Of a stretch of 64,000 bases of DNA, positions 60,321-64,000 are shown in pieces (within the stretch, counting starts at the first letter, position 1; every line of letters starts with the position of its first letter). This stretch comes from JAFALK01 sp042701975. Its GTDB lineage: Bacteria; Pseudomonadota; Gammaproteobacteria; Burkholderiales; Burkholderiaceae_C. The notes below the pieces were generated by a model. That model was given only the letters and a program-made list of their open reading frames with translations, was not told the origin of the DNA and did not search any database. Where the stretch lies: the NCBI GenBank assembly GCA_042701975.1, contig CP170561.1, forward strand, positions 4,340,001 to 4,404,000. Reading direction: 5' to 3'. The translations under genes were made by a program, and so were the position numbers.

Positions 60321-61140
60321 AGACCTGCCTGGACAGCTCCCTACAGCTTAATGGCTCAATGGCTGGCTGGGCAGGCCTGCGGCGGCGCACGATAGCGGGC
60401 AGGCCGGCCAAGCCTGCCATGGACATGAGCGGGGCCGATGGTTCGAGCCCCGCCGGTGTCGGGTTCAAGTCCTTCAGGGTGCACGAGGATCGAGTCGCAA
60501 ACATGACCGCAGAGGAAAAGGTCCAAGCACTAGCTCGAAGGGCTGGCAAAACTTGACATAGCAAGGCCTGGCGACCCCATCCCATGAGGCCAAGCGGCGT
60601 TAGCGCGCCAGCAAACGCCACAGCCAATATTGCCAACGAAATGCCAGTTGACGAGCAGCCGGGCGCCCGGAACGTGTGACGTCATGGATGCCTTCAATCC
60701 AGGTTGGCAGCTATCGTGAGGTGCCTGCACTCTAGAGGCCAAGAGAGCCAACGGGGGTTGCCGCCTAGCGTTCCAAGTGGAACCCCCTTTGTGTCACTCG
60801 ACCGCGCATTCCAGAATGAGACTTTCAAGAATCCCTAGGCCCTGCCAGCGCCTGAATGGCCTATAGGAGCCGCGGCGCGCTCGCCCAAGCGGGCTGCATG
60901 GGGGCTAAAGCCGCCCCCTCCCGGGTGTCACACCTGTGTACATTCGCGCCCGTCGAGATGTGGCATGGGGCCATCGATCGGCAACGCACTGAGCAGTACG
61001 AGCACCGGACTTCACACTGGATTTCAGCAGCCGCCCTTTCGCTTCGCCAACGCACTTGGTGCGCTAGCGGACGGTGAATCGGTGAGGCGCAGGCCAGACT
61101 CGCACTCAAGCACTCATTTTTGTCCAGCCCCCTCCCGCCC
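60321..61140. other. Gene-poor interval, no supported gene
   Basis: 820 bp after the island operon. Frames in it are short and lack ribosome-binding sites or recognisable motifs. It holds a hairpin at 60429-60453 (7-bp GC stem, 11-base loop) and a longer imperfect one at 60753-60790 (GGGGGTT/AACCCCC followed by TTT), either of which might end the operon transcript. Nothing else is identifiable. Confidence 0.5.
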
Positions 61141-61779
61141 ATGCCACTCCAGCCCGACGATGACGGCCAAAACACGTCGACCACCACTCTGATGGGGCGG
61201 CCGTTTGCAGTGCTCGACTCGCGCGCCCAGCGCGTGGCAAGGCACATCGACCTGCGCCAACCCATCACGCGCCACCCCGAGGCAGTCGCGTCCGTGCCGT
61301 CGACCCGGGGGCAGCGCGCCGCTGACGCCGTCACCACGTTTGGCGGCTCCTGGCTCTTCGTCGGCCTTTTCGCGATCGCAATGCTGCTATGGGTTGGCTT
61401 GAACGCATTGCTGCTGGTTGTACGGGGACAGACCTTCGACCCCTATCCCTTCATCCTGCTCAACCTATTTCTGTCGATGCTGGCGGCGGTGCAAGCGCCC
61501 ATCATCCTGATGTCGCAGAACCGCCAGTCCGAGAAGGATCGCACCACGGCCGGGCATGACTACGAGGTTAACCTCAAGGCCGAACTTGAGATCATGCTGC
61601 TACACGACAAGCTGGATCAGCTACGTGAGCAGCAGTGGACCGAGCTGCTGACGATGCAGACCGAGCAGATGCGCTTGCTGGCCGCGCTAGTCGAGGGTCT
61701 GCCGCCCGCGTCCGACAGCACACCGACGCCGTCGCATCTGCCCGAGCGAGGTGATTCCATCGCGGGCCCCACGGATTAG
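61141..61779 (+). CDS. DUF1003 membrane protein
   Basis: A 212-residue protein. Two membrane helices in the centre (WLFVGLFAIAMLLWVGLNAL; YPFILLNLFLSMLAAVQAPI) are followed by MSQNRQSEKDRTTAGHDYEV and NLKAELEIMLLHDKLDQLRE, the DUF1003 signature: SQNRQ-x(4)-DR after the second helix, then a coiled segment. Role unknown. The start is uncertain: the ATG at 61141 has no clear ribosome-binding site and a TTG lies at 61120. Its stop overlaps the convergent zinc-ribbon gene by four bases. Confidence 0.82.
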   Translation: MPLQPDDDGQNTSTTTLMGRPFAVLDSRAQRVARHIDLRQPITRHPEAVASVPSTRGQRAADAVTTFGGSWLFVGLFAIAMLLWVGLNALLLVVRGQTFDPYPFILLNLFLSMLAAVQAPIILMSQNRQSEKDRTTAGHDYEVNLKAELEIMLLHDKLDQLREQQWTELLTMQTEQMRLLAALVEGLPPASDSTPTPSHLPERGDSIAGPTD

Positions 61780-62111
61780 CTTCGGGAGACCGTTTCAGGT
61801 TTCCTGGCGGACCCTGCGGATGAATCACCTGTTCGCGAGCATGAGTCGTCGGCGCCGGAGATGATGAACGAGCGGTGGTTCGTCCCATTCCGACTTTGAC
61901 GCAGCCCTGACCATTGACACCGCAGAGCAGTACAGACGTATCGGTGCATAGGAAACAACATGCTCAGGAGGCGATCCAATGGGCGCCGATGGATGCGACG
62001 CAAGCGCGCTCCGCAAAGCGGACAAGGTGTGCTGGGCGAATTGCTGGTTGACCTAGTGTCGTAGGTGCTTGGGGGTGAGCGCATTGAGCACGGCGCATCG
62101 AAGTCATTCAT
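61776..62111 (-). CDS. Small zinc-ribbon protein
   Basis: A 111-residue product. The central part reads CPLCGARLRRIHRRPLDRLL then MHRYVCTALRCQWSGLR: two Cys pairs (CPLC and C-x4-C) with the conserved RI-x-RR-x-x-DRLL and W-x-G of a small proteobacterial zinc-ribbon family often linked to membrane proteins. The last 35 residues look unstructured. AGGG sits before the ATG. It converges with the DUF1003 gene. Confidence 0.5.
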   Translation of the reverse strand: MNDFDAPCSMRSPPSTYDTRSTSNSPSTPCPLCGARLRRIHRRPLDRLLSMLFPMHRYVCTALRCQWSGLRQSRNGTNHRSFIISGADDSCSRTGDSSAGSARKPETVSRS

Positions 62112-62663
62112 GGTTCGCCCTGGTGCATAGCGTCAAACGAATTTCCTTGTCGGCATCTCGAATGCGCGTGAAATGGTCCGCGAAGCCGTCGCAGAAGAAC
62201 TGGGACAGTTGGAACGTGGGCTCGTCAAGAATTGGCGTTCATGTCTCGCCCGCATTTATCAATTCTGATCTTGACGAGTCCTGCTGTCGGTACGGCAGGC
62301 CACCCATAGAAAAAGGCAACGACAACGCTTGGCGTGCCGTCGTGCGCCAGCAGCTTGATAAAAAAAGAACCCCGGCACACGGCCAGGGTCGGAAAACTCC
62401 AGAGCTGTCATTGCGACAGAACATCTGCTCAGAGAGGGGGAAGCTTGGAAGCGAAGCTTCAGCGTGCGACTTACAACGCCGACCCAAAAAATACAAAGTG
62501 AGCGATCAGCGTCGGCCGGACTTCAGCTCGGCTTCTTCTATATCAGGAGCCTTGCAACGACGCGACACTGCTCTCGGCAGCTTGTAAACGTTGCGGCCAG
62601 ATGAAATCAGGGTCCCATCGGTATTTGGCGAATCGGGCAAATGGGTGCAGTTGAGAAGGACGC
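62112..62663. other. Gene-poor interval with a minus-strand terminator
   Basis: About 550 bp with no frame I can support. It contains a good intrinsic terminator on the minus strand (62358-62388). Base composition looks less GC-rich than the rest of the window, with A-runs. Confidence 0.45.
62358..62388 (-). terminator. Rho-independent terminator on the minus strand, with no clear gene
   Basis: On the minus strand a stem CCCTGGC/GCCGGGG (one G-U pair, five-base loop) is followed by TTCTTTTTTTA. The nearest minus-strand candidate upstream is the 50-residue frame at 62664-62816, about 275 bp away, so it may end that mRNA or a small RNA lying in between. Confidence 0.65.
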
Positions 62664-62816
62664 TTATCGCGAGCCCTTGTGCTCCCTGCGGCCGTTGGCC
62701 TTGTCGCGTTCGTGCACCGGGACCGACGTCTTGGACTGCTCTGCCTTGCTATCCAGAACCGGTGGGTGCCTTGCCGGCTCCGATGGCAAGCTCTTGGCTT
62801 TCAGGGGTTTCTTCAT
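62664..62816 (-). CDS. Possible small basic protein, 50 residues
   Basis: The product starts MKKPLKAKSLPSEPARHPPV and ends in a Lys/Arg/His-rich tail (ERDKANGRREHKGSR). GGAG lies seven bases before the ATG at 62816. Strongly basic and hydrophilic, no cysteine or membrane segment. It has its own downstream terminator candidate. Too short for a firm call. Confidence 0.4.
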   Translation of the reverse strand: MKKPLKAKSLPSEPARHPPVLDSKAEQSKTSVPVHERDKANGRREHKGSR

Positions 62817-63354
62817 GGTGCGGCTCCAGGGAAGCGATCCACTCATCGAGGGATTCGATTAAGGACCGCCGCAACAATAGGGACTACGCAGATTCTTGAC
62901 GGTGCGCTAGCGCACGCGCGGGTGCAACTGAGCGTCTATGCCACGAAGCCCCCTTCTGGAGCTGCGAGAAGGTCCAGGCGGAGTTTGAGTTCCTGAGCGC
63001 CGCATCGATGGCGAAGGCGCAGCACAGGTGCAGGAGGACCAGGCGTGGGTCGTCATGAATATCGCAAACCGCCATCAGCTCGACTTCATCTACGAGGGGC
63101 GGGATATCCGCTCCACGACGATACGCAGCGATGACCAAAGGCTTGCTCCTAATTGCCAGGTCAAATCGCCGTGCTCGGTGCCGCACAGACGCGGACGTCG
63201 ACACTGCCATACCGTGCCATGCAATCGATCCAGCGCCACTTGTTCGCAACGGCCAGCGGACTCGCGGCGCATAGACGAGCGACTCCAGCAAGAATGCCGA
63301 GCCTAAGCGGCACTTGCACGGCTTTTGAGGGTTTTGACCGCTAGGGAGGCGACC
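62817..63354. other. Gene-poor interval upstream of the receiver gene
   Basis: About 540 bp. A plus-strand frame around 62939-63058 reads APFWSCEKVQAEFEFLSAAS, which looks protein-like but has no start codon, so it could be a decayed gene. The long minus-strand frame crossing into the receiver gene (62884-63663) is antisense to it and is not supported. Confidence 0.35.
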
Positions 63355-63720
63355 ATGAGTGTGGAAGAGGTGCGCGTCGTCGTGGTCGATGACCACCGCG
63401 ACACGGTTGAGGCTCTCGCGTTGCTGCTTGAAATGGACGGCTACGCCGTCAGGACTGCCTCCGGCGTCTCTGACGCGATCTCGGTCATCGAAGAATTCGA
63501 TCCGATTTGCGTCTTGATGGACATCAACATGCCAGACGTGGCCGGTCATGAATTGTCTGCTCGGTTGCGTGCGCGATATGGCAACGACATCACGCTGGTT
63601 GCGGTCACGGGTTGGGGGCATGCGAACGACTGCCTGGACCAAAGCTTTGCGAGATTCGATCACTGCTTGCGCAAGCCCGTCGACATCGGTCAGCTACAGA
63701 AACTGCTTCCACCCGTCTGA
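63355..63720 (+). CDS. Single-domain response regulator (receiver only)
   Basis: A 121-residue receiver protein with GGGAGG before the ATG. VVVVDDHRDTVEALALLLEM has the acidic pair; the phospho-acceptor is the Asp in VLMDINMPDVAGHEL; VAVTGWG has the conserved Thr and CLRKPVDIGQLQKLL the conserved Lys-Pro. There is no output domain. The TGWG and RKPVD forms match receivers detached from hybrid histidine kinases. No partner kinase is in view. Confidence 0.88.
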   Translation: MSVEEVRVVVVDDHRDTVEALALLLEMDGYAVRTASGVSDAISVIEEFDPICVLMDINMPDVAGHELSARLRARYGNDITLVAVTGWGHANDCLDQSFARFDHCLRKPVDIGQLQKLLPPV

Positions 63721-63819
63721 CAGATTTCACCAACTGCTCGTTCGCTTGTGAGTTCGGCAGCGCACTGACAACGCGTGGAATTTGTCTCAGGCTCCAGATC
63801 TAACCCACAGGAGCACCAG

Positions 63820-64000
63820 ATGAACTTTTTACCGCCGCTATGCACCCTCGGAGGTGTTGTTCTCGCTCTAGCACTTGCTGCCTGTGCGAGTACGCCACCC
63901 CCAACTGCTCAGATTGAGGCCTCAGCCTCAGCGTTCAACCATGCGGCAGGCGCCGGGGCCGACGTATCCGCTCAAGTAGAGATGGGCTTGGCGGGCAGCA
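63820..64000 (+). CDS. DUF4398-type lipoprotein, N-terminal part (runs off window)
   Basis: The frame starts at an ATG preceded by AGGAG and encodes MNFLPPLCTLGGVVLALALA followed by ACASTPPPT: a lipoprotein signal with lipobox LAAC, so the mature protein is lipid-anchored at its Cys. Then IEASASAFNHAAGAGADVSA begins the Ala-rich helix of the DUF4398 family, usually found with OmpA-like proteins. Truncated at the window edge. Confidence 0.7.
   Translation, partial: MNFLPPLCTLGGVVLALALAACASTPPPTAQIEASASAFNHAAGAGADVSAQVEMGLAGS

Noticed and set aside
60429..60453. A GGTTCGAGCCCC segment that resembles a tRNA T-arm
   Set aside because: The stem-loop geometry is wrong for a T-arm (7-bp stem, 11-base loop), and no acceptor, D or anticodon arm can be folded around it.
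60753..60790. A GGGGGTT/AACCCCC hairpin followed by TTT as the terminator of the island operon
   Set aside because: The loop exceeds 20 bases and the T-run is only three, so it is not convincing; mentioned only in the interval note.
62069..62587. A plus-strand frame of 172 codons in the gene-poor region
   Set aside because: No ribosome-binding site, composition unlike a folded protein, and it crosses the minus-strand terminator.
62884..63663. A minus-strand frame of 259 codons
   Set aside because: Most of it is antisense to the receiver gene, which has all its motifs and a good ribosome-binding site.

Overview
The window is a high-GC, gene-dense chromosomal segment of a betaproteobacterium. 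Its gene families point to Burkholderiales, in the Comamonadaceae/Sphaerotilaceae range; this is inferred from gene content, as there is no rRNA or other phylogenetic marker. I see no intact mobile element and no rRNA, tRNA or CRISPR.

Layout. 1-2 kb: end of a TPR protein, then remnants of a receiver domain and of a tyrosine-recombinase N-terminus. 2-6.7 kb: a secreted flavoprotein with both covalent-FAD ligands, then small envelope and stress proteins (PRC-barrel, DUF4142, L,D-transpeptidase). 6.8-12.6 kb: an OmpR/PmrA-type two-component pair followed by four tightly packed genes (GtrA flippase, polyprenyl-phosphate GT2, ChbG/NaxD-type deacetylase, ArnT-like transferase), read here as an amino-sugar lipid A decoration module. 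12.5-14.6 kb: a GGDEF cyclase and a small outer-membrane barrel. 14.7-17.9 kb: a RecB-like-nuclease/DinG-type helicase fusion coupled to a PD-(D/E)XK protein, preceded by a good LexA-box match. 17.9-26.3 kb: TonB receptor, DUF2946, ketosynthase, ACP and hydrolase on the minus strand, diverging from MipA/OmpV, a fatty acid hydroxylase and a Tat-type esterase. 26.3-29.6 kb: FadL, a hypothetical protein, YceI and a VOC protein.

29.7-60.3 kb is the most striking part. It is a 30-kb catabolic island made of two diverged copies of one module: GAF/PucR-type regulator, TonB receptor, type-B carboxylesterase, tannase/feruloyl-esterase-family enzyme, divergent SDR and branched-chain-type substrate-binding protein, and a second SDR. 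Copy B also carries the LivHMGF permease and ATPases, a beta-keto acid cleavage enzyme, a Crp/Fnr regulator, a 3-hydroxyacyl-CoA dehydrogenase-family enzyme and a third SDR; copy A carries an acyl-CoA synthetase. A TGT-N9-ACA inverted repeat occurs in four of the island's regulatory gaps, and two copy-A promoters share the same box-and-spacing layout. The expected flow is: outer-membrane uptake of an esterified compound, extracytoplasmic hydrolysis, ABC import of the product, oxidation by SDR and HADH enzymes to a beta-keto acid, and cleavage with acetyl-CoA. The substrate is unknown.

60.3-64 kb is gene-poor: a DUF1003 membrane protein, a small zinc-ribbon protein, a possible 50-residue basic protein, a lone receiver protein and the start of a DUF4398 lipoprotein.
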